Source: Zerene cesonia
Taxonomy: Eukaryota; Arthropoda; Insecta; Lepidoptera; Pieridae
Assembly: GCF_012273895.1 (NCBI RefSeq)
Contig: NC_052121.1
Coordinates: 372,001 to 436,000 of the forward strand
Length of the DNA stretch: 64,000 nt
Reading direction: 5' to 3'
How positions within the stretch are numbered: the stretch's first letter is position 1; the number at the start of each line of letters is the position of its first letter. The position numbers and the translations under genes were made by a program. This document shows positions 50,951 through 64,000 of the stretch, piece after piece. Below the pieces are notes generated by a model that had not been told where the DNA came from, did no database searches, and saw only the letters and a program-made list of their open reading frames with translations.

Positions 50951-53701
50951 TCAATTTTTAAGATAAGTTAGCTCGACGTTTTGCGGGAACCTTGATTTAT
51001 GCCTTACTTATATTTTGTTTTACAATATTGTACGTTCTAAAACATCTTTCGTGAAGGTATTTTATGGGTTTATTTATCCGATTGTTGCGCTGTAAATCAT
51101 TCGGCGAGTCGGGTTTCAGATTTTGCGTTGCTAGATGCATGTCATTATATTACTATAAGTTATTTGACATTGAGATACAACGCATATTATTATGACGATT
51201 GTTTAGACTCTATAATCGTCCTGGAGAGGGTGCATATTCTTCGTATGAACAAAAACGTCTGAAAAAGTCAGCATTTTCGAGATAACTGTTTTCATTCATA
51301 CGAACAACTCACCCAAAGCCAATGACGAGTGCCTTTTTTACAGGAATCAGATATCAGAGCAAGATAATAAAAAAAAGTGATTACACTTGGTAGTTAATAT
51401 TGATAGCTAGTTTAGACGTAATGAAGAATGCTAGTTCGGCATTCAGCGCTAATGAATCAGTCGTTCCCGGGGGAGACATGCGTTACTGGGACCTTGACTT
51501 CTCCAATTTGTTAAGACCTGCTTCCTGTACTACTGGTGTTTGATTTTTTAATGTTATATTCCAGTTTTGATACTATCTACATATACTCGAATAAAGAAGA
51601 AAAAGGTAATTTGGAAATTTAAATTGCTGTTCTGGACCTGCTTCGAAGTCTTTCATGTTTTTTCTATTTTCCATAAAATATCAAAAGTTGTAACTAGTTA
51701 TAAATATATAAACATATTTAGAATAAAGAAGTAATAAACTATTGTATACCGAAATTGAACCCCGGATCCTGTATCATATACAAGAACATTCTACTATGAT
51801 CACAATCCTAGTGCTATGATACGAAGCTAGTTATTATCTGTACTCATCCAGTTACCAATTCTCCGTGCTCCCATTCGATAAAATACAATCCGTATCTAAT
51901 ATAAAGTACTGCAAGTTATTAATAATTATATAGGTAAAGAGGAACCCAGCGATGCTAGGCTGGGAGGGAATCAATTATAGTTCTCATTAGATTTAGGCGT
52001 GGCCACCGATTTATGTTCAATGCACCTTTTGCATACCTGACGTGCGTCGGCTCTTAATGTATTGGTTAGCGATTATTTATTTCATAGTTTTTATGGTCAG
52101 CTAGAATTTTTATTAATTATAGAAAATGAATTGCATATTTGCATTATAATCGACGTTTTTTTAATAATAAATAAAATATTCAGAAGATGCAGGTCATGTT
52201 TCAAAAACAAAACAAAATTAAAACGATGTAATAATGTATGATATCAATTGCTTTAAAACATAAAAGGTTATATATACATGATAAAAGTTTTCATAAATTT
52301 CTGAAAAATAAACCTTAAAACTTGTTAAATAATTGATCAATACATATAATAAATATAGAATAAAATGGTGCTTTAATCTTTATTAAGAGAATGCTAAGCC
52401 AGCGATAGTGGTACACAAGATAATAGGTAGGCTTCCGAATGAGAATGCTAGGCGGACAGGCAAACTTCTACAAGCAACAGTCATGTCATAATCGGATCAG
52501 ATCAGAGCAAGGAGATGCTTTCACCAAGGTGTGATAGACTTAAAACGTCGTCATTAAGGACAATATAATGAGAACATGTTGAATTTAATACGAGAAAGTA
52601 CCTACTTCACACAGTGGCAAACCAATTTGTTTTTAAAGCTTCATTCTGTTCCTTTTATGTAATTACAGATACGTCTTTGTAAACATAATTTTGTAATTCA
52701 GTAAATAAAAAAGAATAACTGCTTAAAATGTTTAATTTTTCTGGTTACGACTTAAGCAAACTTCATTAGATAACACGAATTTTTTCTTTGTTCAGCAATA
52801 TACGTAAATAAAAATCAGCACCAGAGAACTGAGACTAAAAACCGTGTTCACGATTGTATTTTTTCACCTTGAAGGCTAGCTTACGCCGCAGCTGGGTGGT
52901 AAGCGTTCATTAACCACAGGGTACTGTGAATGGTATTGAAGAACCGCCGTCAGCTATCAAGAGGAATTTGGTATCACGACGGTTGGTGCTACCACACGTT
53001 TTACGAATGCTATGTTGTTGGATTATGATCATATCATCATCATAAAATTGCGGTGGATTAAATTTGAGTTACGGTGAAATTTATGGCAATAAATGCCATT
53101 GTAGTGAATAATATAATATGCTTTTGTAGTGGATAATTGCTGTGAAACTTGAGAAAAATAAGTGAAATGCATTTTTGTTACCGATTTTCGAAGTGATGTG
53201 TGTTTTTTATTGACATTTAAAGATTACATTACCTACAATGCATATGTTTTTTTCTTTTTATACATTAACAGATTTTTTAATTTTATTAGACATATAGAAA
53301 AATAGAGGTCAAATTTATAAATGTTAATAAGATGTACATAAAATAAACGCAAGCAAGATGGGACAGGTCGCACATTCCCGAACTTTGGGGTAACCACGTA
53401 TCCGATAAATCAACAGTGGCACAATAACTGCAAGATTTCAATTAAACATAAATCTCGCGTGACGGCCCGCTAATGGAGTTGAAACTCGCGGCTTCGCAAT
53501 TACATAGATGCTTATAGCCGGACATATTTACTGTTCATTCACTGCAATTGTAACTATCGTTTTGGAGGCGCGTGGAAGAAGCTCTGAGTCATATTTTAAT
53601 GAGTCTTGAAAAAATAACAAGAAATAAATTTAGAGAAACCCTTTTGTGTAAAAATAAGTACATATAATTAAAAAATGTTGTTGTTGTTGCGAAGTGTCAT
53701 A

Positions 53702-53730
53702 ATTAAAAAAAATAAAAAATAAAAAAAGTT
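53702..53730 (-). terminator. Oligo-T RNA polymerase III terminator of tRNA-Met
   Basis: On the minus strand several runs of six to eight T follow the tRNA 3' end within a few bases. Confidence 0.8.
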
Positions 53731-53732
53731 CT

Positions 53733-53804
53733 TAGCAGAGCGTGGTTTCGATCCACGGACCTCTGGGTTATGGGCCCAGCACGCTTCCACTGCGCCACTC
53801 TGCT
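53733..53804 (-). tRNA. Initiator tRNA-Met (anticodon CAU)
   Basis: The 72-base minus-strand gene starts AGCAGAGTGGCGCAG and ends CTCTGCTA. The acceptor stem AGCAGAG/CTCTGCT pairs fully. The anticodon arm GGGCCCATAACCC has the three G-C pairs typical of initiator tRNAs around CAT. The T loop reads ATCGAAA instead of the usual TTCRAAT, another eukaryotic initiator mark, and the first pair is A-U. There is no intron. T-runs directly after the gene on the minus strand (53702-53730) serve as RNA polymerase III termination signal. The gene lies in the upstream region of the zinc-finger gene on the same strand, and the sequence shows no damage. Confidence 0.96.
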
Positions 53805-55109
53805 CCTGACATGCGAGTTGAAATTAAACATAACGTTTCGCAAACTATGTTGTGATTAAATTGTACTAATTAATTTTTATTTATTTACATCTAAAGAATA
53901 AAACCATATTAATTTTATAGTTAGCATAAATTTCAGTAATAGTTTGCTATGAATATGTAAATATGCAATTTTCATCACAAGATTGGCACATATTTTAGAT
54001 TTCACCTCTTCGATAATGATTGAGTCGTAAAATTTTTACGATACACTTTGTATTTTTCATGAATAATTCAAGGAAATGAAGATTTAAGAAGCCCACAGGC
54101 CAAGCTATTTAAAAGAGATAAAAACTGATTTTATCAGTATCATTGAGATAGCGGAAGATAAGAATTAAGATAACTGGAAAATAATGTAAATAAACAAAAT
54201 CGCTATCGTAAATTGTTTCAAGGTAAATATGGCCGGTATAGCTAACTCTATTGCATGTCAAGCGCCTGCAATAAAAAAAAAATTAAAACTCGTCTTTATT
54301 GTTCCGACCGAGGCACTGACGTGCTTATTAAGAGGGAAAATTGAAAATTGACTCGCCGAGATGATTGGCAAGGGAATATTAGCTGGATGCAATTTTACCG
54401 GCTTCTTTGTTTGCGTTTTTAAAGGAAATTCTCGTGTGACGTTAATCCATCATTTTGGCGCGCGACATTGCATTACGCGGGAAAACATGGCGGTCGATTT
54501 ATGTCAATTGTTTTTTAAGGATGAGTATAAATTGTACCTAATATTATATTTTTATTGTTGGAAATAAAAACCGTGAAGTGTTTTTAAAAATGTTAAAATT
54601 TTGTATGCTGATGACTGAATGCATTCTTAATTTTTTGTTCCTAAACTAGATGGCGCTCATATTACTGCTATTTTGATTTGTGCGAAAATTTATTTAAGCA
54701 TGTACATAATTAGTTATTGGTAAATGTTTTATTTTTAATAGGTTTTATGAAATACTTTGAGAATCATAAAATAATAAACATAAAATTAAGTATGCATAAA
54801 TTCGTAACAATATGTCACTTTTAAATTTATGTGATACATAAAATACATCTAATTAGTAATCATTTATTTCAAATACTGCAATCGGAAATTTTAACGAAAA
54901 TCCTTGCATTTAATATTAATTAATTATATTTTAAAATCATCAGCTCAGCTCGTACATTATTTTAATAATTTTCCAAACACGATTTAAAAATGAACAACCT
55001 GTATACACGGGAATGTGTAAAAACCCTCGTGACGAAACGTACTCAATACTCGTACATTATTTTAATAAATCAACAACAAAAGGTTCTTCAGATGTGATGA
55101 GAAAATAAA

Positions 55110-57620
55110 AATGAGCACATTTGAAAGCGACGCGCGCGCCCCTGGCGGCGATTGCGCGTCACAGCTGCGTTATTACACCTTCATTATTTGCGTTATTCCA
55201 ATATTTCCCGCCATCTCATTATTCGACACGACATTACTAATCCCGCGAGACATCCTAATGGATGTGATCGTGTGTCTATGCGTAACTTATTGAAATGACG
55301 TATCGCGTACCTGAGGGCCCGAAAAAATACATAAATCATGACGGCTCAACTATAAATAAATCGAAATCCAATAATTATGAGCCGGCCGGCCACAAATCAA
55401 GCGCGCATACTAATGCCGTATCCTAAGATCTGATTAAAAACATCAATACTTGTCAATAGAGCCTCCCATGTAATTATGTTTAACAATATGGCGGGTGTAT
55501 CAAGGCACAATAATTGAAGAATCGATTTAATGAAGAGTATTAATTGATAGCGCGACCGCGCGCTTTTGAACTGTTTAAATTTACTCCCCTATAAGAGAAT
55601 AAAGTAATTTCATGTCAAATATCAATTCGGAAACATACATACATTAAATTAATAAAATAAAATTGAAGAGCCTTTGGAAGTTGGAACAATACACAAACAA
55701 TAAGAAGCTTTTTAATTTAGAACGTTCATGGCATAGACAATTAGCACAGCTAATGCACAATTTAAAAACCGAAACAATGAATGTATGTAAATTCTGCGTC
55801 TCTTGTCAATAGACAACTAGCGTTGCGTATTCTAATACCGACCTTATACCATTATGATAAGGCGATTCAGTTGGAAAATAAAACGTGGCAGGTGTATTCG
55901 AAACAACGCGTTAGAAACTGCTTACACGAATTAGCGCATAAAGCGAAGGGGCGAAATTAGAAAACTCGGTTGCCCCTCGCCCCCGCGCCCTGCGATCGTT
56001 CTGCACGTCATAATGTGACAATTTACGATAAGGTTGGATTAGCCTGTTGTCTGTATACACTCGGGTAGATTCAGGATTGTATTCAATTTTGAACTTGTAT
56101 AGCGACTTCATGAGACCTAGTTGTGAATATAGACTCAAGGCGATTGAGAATCTTTTTGGATTTTGACTACATATTTGGTTTTTGTTTACATACTGAATAC
56201 GTGTGACTATATATAATGTAATATTGTTTAAATATTATTTGTCGTATGATTGACCTACCTACTTCTACGATTTACTGAACTCGACCTTCTGCTTACAAAT
56301 AGAAAAGAAGGTACCAGGTACCGGTGTTTTTACTTATAAAATTTAAATAGAACAATTCCCCAGCTATAGATTCAATCGCTCACTAGCAAAATGTTTATGG
56401 TCACAGCGTTAATTTCTTGAAGGGCGACCGCGGCCGTGAATAATTGTCGCTAAAAAGAAAGCAAATAGCCAAGATTAGCATAAAGCCATCGAAAGCGGCC
56501 GGAAACGGCGCCTTCCTTCCTATATTTGTGAAAATTACGCGCTTCCGTCAACCATTTTGTTTTAAACAAACGCAAAAAGCTAGCTAGAATTTTCATTTGT
56601 TATTTTTGCGAGTTAATTAGTTGAGTGGAGTTACTGTAATGTAAAGGGAACTACAGAAAGACGACAAACATTAAATACTAGTATAATACATACTTATTTT
56701 GCCGAAATAAAGAGAGGAAGGAACTTTTGAGTTTCAAACGCGAAATATTATCTTTTTCGGTTTCGTTTCCGAATCTTTATTTTGTTATTAGTTAGATGTT
56801 TATGATTATTTTTCAAATGAGCCATTTATAACCTTAAAATTGTTCGTCGACAGTGCTTTTAAGGCAGAATCCGTTCCCGAGGTATGGAAAATTGTCACTG
56901 AAGAAAAAGAAGAAGTAAAATAACATTTCAGAACACTTATGTTCGAGTTTTCGTTCATAAAAATTTATGGAGATAAATTTAAATTACCCAAGAGAGTGTC
57001 CACACCATCCAACCAAATACCGTTTTTGTCTATATGCCACTCATATCATCTCTAATGCTGTTTATTAATACTACACTTTAGATTGATCAGAAGTCAATGA
57101 TTTCCCTTTAGATTGTAACAATTTGTATCAATTACCGTGCTACAGTTGCAAGAGAGCATCTCCATCACGTCGGTGCCGGCTTCAATAAGCCAACGTGTGC
57201 TGATATATCGAATGACCAGTCACGTCCAAAATCGAGACCCCCATAAACGATAGACGAACAGACACGTAGCACCGTTAAAATTTACGAATAATACCGCAGG
57301 AACGAACGACAGACATCTGCTCCAATCGCAATAAAAGTAGACGGCAGAAAACATAGAATTTTATCACCGCCGTGTCCATCATAAAGCATCCCTCCGCGCC
57401 GCATAAAAGTTTACAGGCATTCGGCTAATAAATCGTGTCAAATAAATAAGTGTTGAGTCGGTTGGCGGCATATTGATTCGTCATTCGCCTTAGAGCGGGG
57501 GTAGCGGGCCGGGCGCGGCGGCTGGGTGGTCATAAAGGTGCGTAATGGCCGCCGTCGGAAGACAGCGCAGTGCGCGCATCGATTAGCGCTTTGCCGCGTC
57601 AGACGCCGACGCAACGTACA
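55110..57620. promoter_or_regulatory. Series of GC-rich, homeodomain-motif-containing patches
   Basis: Patches at about 55110-55560, 55960-56010, 56400-56580 and 57470-57620 have more GC and CpG than the flanks, no recognised repeats, and words such as TAATTATG, TTAATTGATAG, CGGCCGGCCAC and GGTCATAAAGGTGCGTAATG. No open frame with a known domain fits. Conserved enhancers in a long first intron would look like this, but conservation cannot be tested here. Confidence 0.3.
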
Positions 57621-59011
57621 TTCACTTCACTGCACAATCGAACACATTTACCCATCACTATTTTTTTATTATCTGTACCATTTAATTCAAATTTGACATT
57701 AGGCAAAACTCAATTGGCGCGCTGTCAAATTAGCATTATATAGTTTCGGCGGCCAGTACTAGATGGCGTTAGCGGTTTCATTTGTAATTGTAAGCAGTAA
57801 TTTTGTGCCGTAATTTATATTATCGTAAATAAAAGGTAATAATTATAATAAAGTTGATAGTGTCAGTGTGAGTTAATGAGTGCCGTAAATCATAATACAC
57901 CTGTAATAACGGCCGGTCGCAGTTGTAAGTCTGCCAGAGGAATTGGAACGGTAGATAGAATTTATGCACCATATGGATAGTCAATTTTAGTAATAATTAA
58001 CTCGATGTTAATATTTTGTTTCATGTTTCATGTTAATTAAACAATATCCTTGTCGGCTGTTTTTATTTTTTTATTTTACATTGAATTTATTACGAATGAA
58101 ATGGAAAATAATTATTATTTCATGTGGATTTTAATCCCGTAATATATTAGTATTTCAAAAGCTCTCGTCACATAACAAAATGCCATTGAACGAGCGCATT
58201 TATAACGATTATGTGAAACCTAAATCACATAAGGTGACATTTATATAATATTGCATTAGATGATCAAACGTCAAATGTATACAGGCTGATGTTGCGTGTA
58301 TAACTGATTGTATAATATTAAGAAATTTATTAAATAAACCGTTTTAATCTAGATATATGGTTATTGAAAACTGGTTTTAATAAAATTATAGATGAAAAAA
58401 CTGGCTGATAAGTATCCATTGTTTATATAATACTCATATAGATTGGATTTATAAGAATATCAAATGGAAATTGTACGCTGGTAAATATTAATAATAATAT
58501 TTTGATTGCAACATATATAGGACAACTTTCAGATATATTTCTTATACAACAATCAACCAATCTTATCTATTATTTAGCTCTTAAGTACCTACTATAGATT
58601 GTAACAATTACAGTAATTGATCGCTGTGTATGCTACGTAACAAATATACCTATTACCTTACCATTTCAAGCACTCCAAATAAATCGATACAAATCGATTG
58701 ACTCGAGATCATAATTAATCGAAAGTTAATTGCGAAGCATCCTGTGCATGAGTCGAGCCTTTAGACTTTGATTAAAATCAACAAATGACGACTCGATTAT
58801 CACCCTTACCCCGATGTTAATAAGGGCTTTGTAATTATAATATCTACCACCTGTCATGTGATATATTGACTAAAATAACATATCTTATTTATGTCGGTTG
58901 GGGATGGAAAAAGGTTTCGTTGTGTATGTATGAATTATTGTCGTGTTACAAGAAATTTTGACGACTGTGTTATTTAGATATTTGTTTGATAACTGAATTG
59001 TTTTATATATA

Positions 59012-59180
59012 ACTAGCGGTCCGCCCCGGCTTCGCCTGTGGTACATATATAGCCTATAGCCTTCCTCAATAAATGTGCTATCTAACACTGAAAGAATTTT
59101 TCAAATGGGAATGATACTAGTGCGTTCACACAAACAAACAAACAAACAAACTCTTCAGCTTTATGATATTAGTATAGATA
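59012..59180 (+). repeat. Dispersed repeat family C, best copy
   Basis: Begins ACTAGCGGTCCGCCCCGGCT, includes GGTACATATATAGCC and AAAGAATTTTTCAAATGG, and ends in a CAAA run followed by ACTCTTCAGCTTTATGATAT. Confidence 0.75.
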
Positions 59181-59343
59181 TGTTTTAATAACAACTGTAG
59201 TGCTGCTATCATCAACGTAAGCAATTGGTGTATTCGCGTTTAACAAAAATTGAAAATGTTTTATTATTTTTGGTCGTGTCTATATTAAGCGTTAAAAAGA
59301 CTAAATTAAATCTAGAGAGGAAAATTTTGTATTTCACTATTTT

Positions 59344-59475
59344 TGTATGTTTGTAACGTTTTCAGGCAAAAAACCATGGACCCATTTTAAAAATTCTTTC
59401 ATCACCAACTGAAAGTTCACTGAGTTACATAGGCTATATATGTAACTCAGGCGAAGCCGGGGCGTTCAGCTAGTT
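59344..59475 (-). repeat. Dispersed repeat family C, reversed copy
   Basis: On the minus strand it starts CTAGCTGAACGCCCCGGCTT and contains AAGAATTTTTAAAATGGGTC. It faces the copy at 59012, so the two form a loose inverted pair about 460 bases long. Confidence 0.7.
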
Positions 59476-61727
59476 CAAAATATAATTTCACATACTTTAC
59501 AAATTGATCTAATATTAAATATATACTCTCAGATAATAATGTATTACTTTTTACCCGTATAGAGTTTTGAGAGTAACTTATCCCATTACAAAGAACGGTT
59601 CCTGTGGGATAGATATAGAGCGTACTTTTACCGCCAAAATCCGTTATTTTTTCCTTTAAACAACGCAGTAGTCAAGTCACGGGAAAAAACTAGTGCATTC
59701 TTTTTTCGTAAATATGTTTAAAAACAAATCAAAATTGTCCAAGATTTATTCTGAAACTATTTGATTTAAAGGTAGATTTTTCATTCCCACTTTAAAAAAA
59801 ACCAGCATTCGCAGAAATATGACAAAAAACACAATTTCATTTTATCTACACGCGACGTTAATTCCACTTTATGAACGACAAACAAATAAATCATATCAAT
59901 CAAAGGGAAATTTGATTTAAATTCATTAAACTATTATTAGGTTACATTAATACAAATGGACGGATCCTCCCACACGTCGCATTTTAATTTAACTAGTTTG
60001 ACCAAGAATTTCTGTCAAAAGGTCAAGCCACGGGGCGCCATGTTGATTTTATGATATAATCAGAATTCGGAATCTATGGATTCCAAGCATTTGTTTTCAT
60101 TTAATTACACTTAAGATAATTCCATGATATTTTGAGGTGTGAAATATTGATTTGTTTATGAATATCGCAGTTTCGTTGCAGATGGATTCGATTAAATCGA
60201 AATAGAAACTAGAATTATAGTTTTCATTGCTATTTATTTTATTTGGTAGCTTATACAAAAATTATTTTGTACAAATTTAAATATTTAATCCCGTGTCCCA
60301 TTTAAGAATATGACTTTGAGGCAGATGCAGACTACATCTAAGCTATTAATTCCGCTTAATTTGTATAAGTATGATCATTTAATTGTAATAAGTATATTAG
60401 ACAATCAGGCTTCTTATTCAACATGGACTTGTTTATCATCAGCTACAGGACACGGTTCGAAGAACTTAATAGATACAGAAACAATTCTCATTTCCCAAAA
60501 GAAGAATATAGGATAATGCACTATTGGCCTATAGCCCAGTCGTGGGACATATCATCAAGACAGAGTCAACACGAATACACAAAAAAGCAAACAATTCGTT
60601 ATCCGCGCTGATAGGAACAGTGAAAACAAAATGGAGGCCATTAAACCGGATGCCTTCAATTGTTTTCTATACATAGCTCATATGAATAAAATTTAATAGC
60701 TATCTGTCCGTATATCACACGACCTTTCCGTATTCCAGCCCATTACATTGAAACATAACTCATCCGAGTTTTCAGTGGGACACGCTAGCCTCTCCCAAAC
60801 AGACTGCGGTACGAATAAATTAAGGAATTGCTAGTATGTCTAAAATCTCACTTTTTTAATTAATGCTTAGTTAAATAGTTAAATAGTTTGAATAACTATT
60901 TTCACTGCTAATTCTGTTATTTCTAATTTTTGCTAATTTTAATATTTCTATAAATGATGAACATTGGTAAATAAAAACTTTAATTAATTCAAAATTTATT
61001 TCTACATATGATAGCTTATTTATAAAAAAATGTTTAGGAATAAGAAAAAAGCTGAAAACTTGTGCTGAATTCTTTTTTTTTTAATAATATTCAATATAAT
61101 AAATATAATGTATTACATGGGATCCTAGTATTGATATATTTAAAGCGTAAATTAAAAATAAATCCAGCAGTGACAGCCCTGGATCCATCGAGCAGTGGCA
61201 CGTGTGTCAAAAAGCGTCACCCGGCTCTCTATCACATAATACATGGCAAATGATGTCTGGTGCTAACCAATCAGTTGCAAAAGGTAGTCCACTCTTATAC
61301 AGTGCGTAATAACAGAAATGAAGTGCTCTCTCGATAGGGTTGGTAAAACGTTGTTAAAATAGTCTTAATATTATTAATTTTTCAAATGGGGGAGTGTTAA
61401 AAAAACGTTTTCGTATTTTTATGTTATTCCATGCAAAATCTATATGCGAATGTAAGTCAAATAATAAAGACATAAAAATATTTTCACATTAGTAGACGGT
61501 TATATATACAAACTTTAGGTATAGGGATTATAATCTTAAGTTCCTATCCTTACCATAGATTTCTAAACTATACCACTTCATATAGAAGCACTCACTAAAA
61601 ATTTTAGCGAAAAATGTACGCCAGCGGAAATGTTGCACATAGATACCCCTAATTCCAGGGCGGTATCCAAGGCAATAAATTAGTAAATAAAAATAATATA
61701 AATTAAAGCGGAAGCATTATTTTGTCC

Positions 61728-61739
61728 CGTGACGTCACG
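61728..61739. promoter_or_regulatory. Palindromic CRE-type site (CGTGACGTCACG)
   Basis: Contains the full TGACGTCA consensus of CREB/ATF-family bZIP factors within a GC-rich patch next to TAATTAGCGATT. Motif match only. Confidence 0.35.
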
Positions 61740-62930
61740 CTAATCCCCGCTGTTGATTTATTATTAATTAGCGATTCCCCAACGAGAATTGTTTATTTTA
61801 AAAATGTGTCCGACATACAGCCCTCTAAATCCATTATATTATATTTATGGTCTATTTCTCTTTATAGGGAATGGTGAGTAACAATAAGCCTTCTGCCCAA
61901 TCTGTTTTTTATTGATTTAAGTCTTATTATTTTAACTTTTAATTTTGAATACGATGAACCTGAAAAATCTGAACCATCTAAATGCCAGTCATAACTAAAA
62001 TACGATTCACAGTCACTGTTGCGATTTAAGTAATTTAATTATATAAAATAAAAGAAATCAAACATTTTTATCAATCAATCATCAATTAAGTAGTAAAAAT
62101 CGCAAATAACAAACCAGTCACCATAGAAGGAGCATGACATGCCCTGTTACAAACAAAATTGCGTCAAAACTTAAAGTAAAAGCACCATCACAATAGATAA
62201 CTATTGCGCTATTATAATATTTGTAACAGTAATGTTTAAAAAAAATAAAATTTACGACTGTTATAGACAATGCCAGCAATGCATCACTCGTCATAAAGGC
62301 AAGATTAGACGCGTCCCGTGTGACAGATTTACGATGCTTGCATAATGCTCTCAAACAAAAACAACGTGGGACAAGAAATTTATCTTGGAACGCGTGATTT
62401 TTTTGCAAAACTCGATCTCCATAATGCTGAATGGAGTATCAATTTTTGTTATTTAGTTATTCAATATGATGCATTGAACAAAGCGAATATAACATTTATG
62501 CGTAAGCTAAGCATCATTTCAAAATTATATTCTTGAAATAGATAGGTCAAATTTTTATGTTTGTGTTAGAAATGTTTATAATAACAAGTTTAACTGAGTC
62601 ACAGAACCAAAGCTAAAGATACTCTTTGTTGCAGCGCCATCTATGAATGCTATTTTAGAAACTATATGCATCAAACATTTTTAGGTTAGAGCATGAAGAT
62701 ATCATATTTAATTCGTATACAGCCTAGAAATGGTACTTGTTTTTGTAACGGTTCATGTTTAGATTTTTTTATTTATTTTATGTACGTTTATAATAACGAG
62801 GTTTTTAGATTAATAGCTATTTAAAACAATAATACTACCAATACGGGTTAAACATTATTTACGGAATTATTGGATGAATATGCAACTTTAGCGTCAAATA
62901 TCTATTAAAATAATTAGAAAAATAACTCAC

Positions 62931-63200
62931 CACAAAGATTTTACGCGTAGAATGAATTTATAACCAAAATAATCGTCAGAGCAACGTGTGACTCAGCTCA
63001 CTTTACAGCTACAAGAGAGGGACGGAATGAAGCGGGCCGGAATCATTCGTAGTTTGTCGAGTCGTTTGTTGGCGTCCCGCCTCCGGTATGACGGATTCAA
63101 CTGACAGCAAACGCGCGCGACGCGTTGCATGACGTACGTGTGGCGCGAAATGCGACTTCAATCGCGCGTTCGACGCGAACATTCAAAAACAGAGCACGAC
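62931..63200 (-). promoter_or_regulatory. CpG-rich promoter-like region with possible non-coding exon 1 of the zinc-finger gene
   Basis: About 63000-63200 is rich in CpG (GCGCGCGACGCG, CGCGCGTTCGACGCG) in otherwise AT-rich DNA. On the minus strand a good donor, CTTTGTG|GTGAGTTA, lies at 62931/62930. A transcript starting in the CpG-rich part and spliced from 62931 to the acceptor at 46592 would place ATG directly after the junction, with G at position -3. This would make a first intron of about 16.3 kb. No transcript evidence is available. Confidence 0.35.
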
Positions 63201-64000
63201 GATTGAAAACAATGTTTCAGATTAATTAAGACTATATCAAAGCAATGTTGCCATTGTAAAAAAATGTTCAAATGAAGATCATATTTTTTTTAAATAATCG
63301 CAAACTTTAGTACATTTCATATTGGTGTTATTAAGAGGTAAAATGAAAAGGTTCGCCTTGATCTGTGTTGTGGTATATTGAAGTAAATAAATTATTGAAA
63401 AATAAAAGGTGGACAGCCGGTGTAACCGGTCGAAGAGATTTAAATCGTTGAACAGGTAAGTCGGACAATGGCTATCGGACCACGATTCGCTTAATTAAAC
63501 ATGATAAATAAAAACACATGAGAATGACTGTCGTGTAACTTGAGCCTGTTATTTTGCATTATAAGCAAATGCTCGCTTCTATACAGAAGCTATTTTTATT
63601 GCATAATTATAATACAGTTAATATAATTACTAGAGTACGAATTTTATTATCATCGTTAATCGGAACTTAAAACAATTTTGCGCGTATCTGAAAAATATTT
63701 TTTAAATTATTTATTATATTATTATTATTATATACATTGAATTCCTCTTATAAATAGATATATAAATAAATGATTTATATGAAATATAGAAATAAGTTCT
63801 TTTTTTTAATGAAAGTAAAAAGACAATTCACAATGGTAATTAAACCATTACATTGGTTGTTAATTTTTTTTTAATAAGTAACTTTATCCAACGGATTATA
63901 TTTTCAATTAAATTGTTGATAAAATTAACAATATGAATTGTAAAAATATTAATACCTAATTTTTTTTAATAATAAAAATTTTATTTTCACCAAAAAGGAT
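63201..64000. other. AT-rich end of window, no gene seen
   Basis: No coding frame is supported. A plus-strand donor-like CAG|GTAAGT at 63455/63456 could belong to a divergent transcript leaving the same CpG-rich region, but this is not otherwise supported. Confidence 0.4.

Larger units (their letters stand above)
46593..62930. other. Upstream region, probably first intron, of the zinc-finger gene
   Basis: No coding exon is supported on either strand. It contains an initiator tRNA gene, repeats, a CA microsatellite and several patches richer in GC and CpG than the surroundings (about 47.5-47.65, 48.5-48.7, 50.5-50.95, 53.45-53.6, 55.1-57.6 and 61.7-61.8 kb). Short frames here show no known domain. 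Confidence 0.5.

Noticed and set aside
51750..51830. Reversed tRNA-like remnant with GGGGTTCAATTTC
   Set aside because: A weak B-box-like word without convincing stems.
54361..54567. 68-codon plus-strand frame
   Set aside because: No domain or homologue recognised. It lies among the possible regulatory patches and looks like chance.
1..64000. CRISPR array, prokaryotic operon or phage-like module
   Set aside because: No regularly spaced direct repeats, no operon structure and clear eukaryotic introns. The window is animal nuclear DNA.

Overview
The window is from an insect nuclear genome, most probably a moth or butterfly. It is AT-rich, with long introns, GT-AG splice sites and short exons. 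It carries tRNA-derived SINEs, 5'-truncated LINE tails, short dispersed repeats ending in GC-rich 'CGCAGCTAGT'-like tails that I associate with Lepidoptera, and an errantivirus-type LTR element. The species cannot be told from the sequence. Four runs of exactly 1000 N (7759-8758, 28646-29645, 42704-43703, 45359-46358) look like fixed-size placeholders for scaffold gaps of unknown length.

Two protein-coding genes are supported, both on the minus strand and in tandem. (1) An ANKRD29-type ankyrin-repeat gene has eight coding exons between 37197 (start) and 3385 (stop). They splice in frame into a 306-residue protein, close to the roughly 300 residues of vertebrate ANKRD29. Exon 1 codes only four residues and is separated from exon 2 by a 24-kb intron. 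That intron holds most of the repeats of the window and the LTR element. (2) A multi-C2H2 zinc-finger gene lies upstream, with its stop at 38335 and its first visible coding exon ending at 46592. Its largest exon (43704-45348) reads on the PLUS strand, lies between two gaps, and joins in frame and in splice phase to the minus-strand exons on both sides. The simplest reading is that this contig was placed backwards in the scaffold. Joined, the pieces give 928 codons including the stop.

Layout. 1-3384: downstream flank of ANKRD29, with repeats and two SINEs. 3385-13013: ANKRD29 exons 8 to 2. 13014-37185: ANKRD29 intron 1, repeats, and the LTR element at 28569-30521. 37186-38334: ANKRD29 start and the intergenic region, with several perfect inverted repeats. 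38335-46592: zinc-finger gene. 46593-64000: probably the first intron and promoter region of the zinc-finger gene, containing an initiator tRNA-Met gene (53733-53804), a nested repeat insertion, GC-rich islands that may be regulatory, and a CpG-rich promoter-like stretch near 62.9-63.2 kb.

I see no operon-like or defence-like cluster, CRISPR array, rRNA gene or clearly new biological system. The most useful results are the reconstructed gene models, the probable scaffold inversion, the small tRNA-derived SINE family with target-site duplications, and the inverted-repeat and AGATGGCG-type motif pairs between the two genes.
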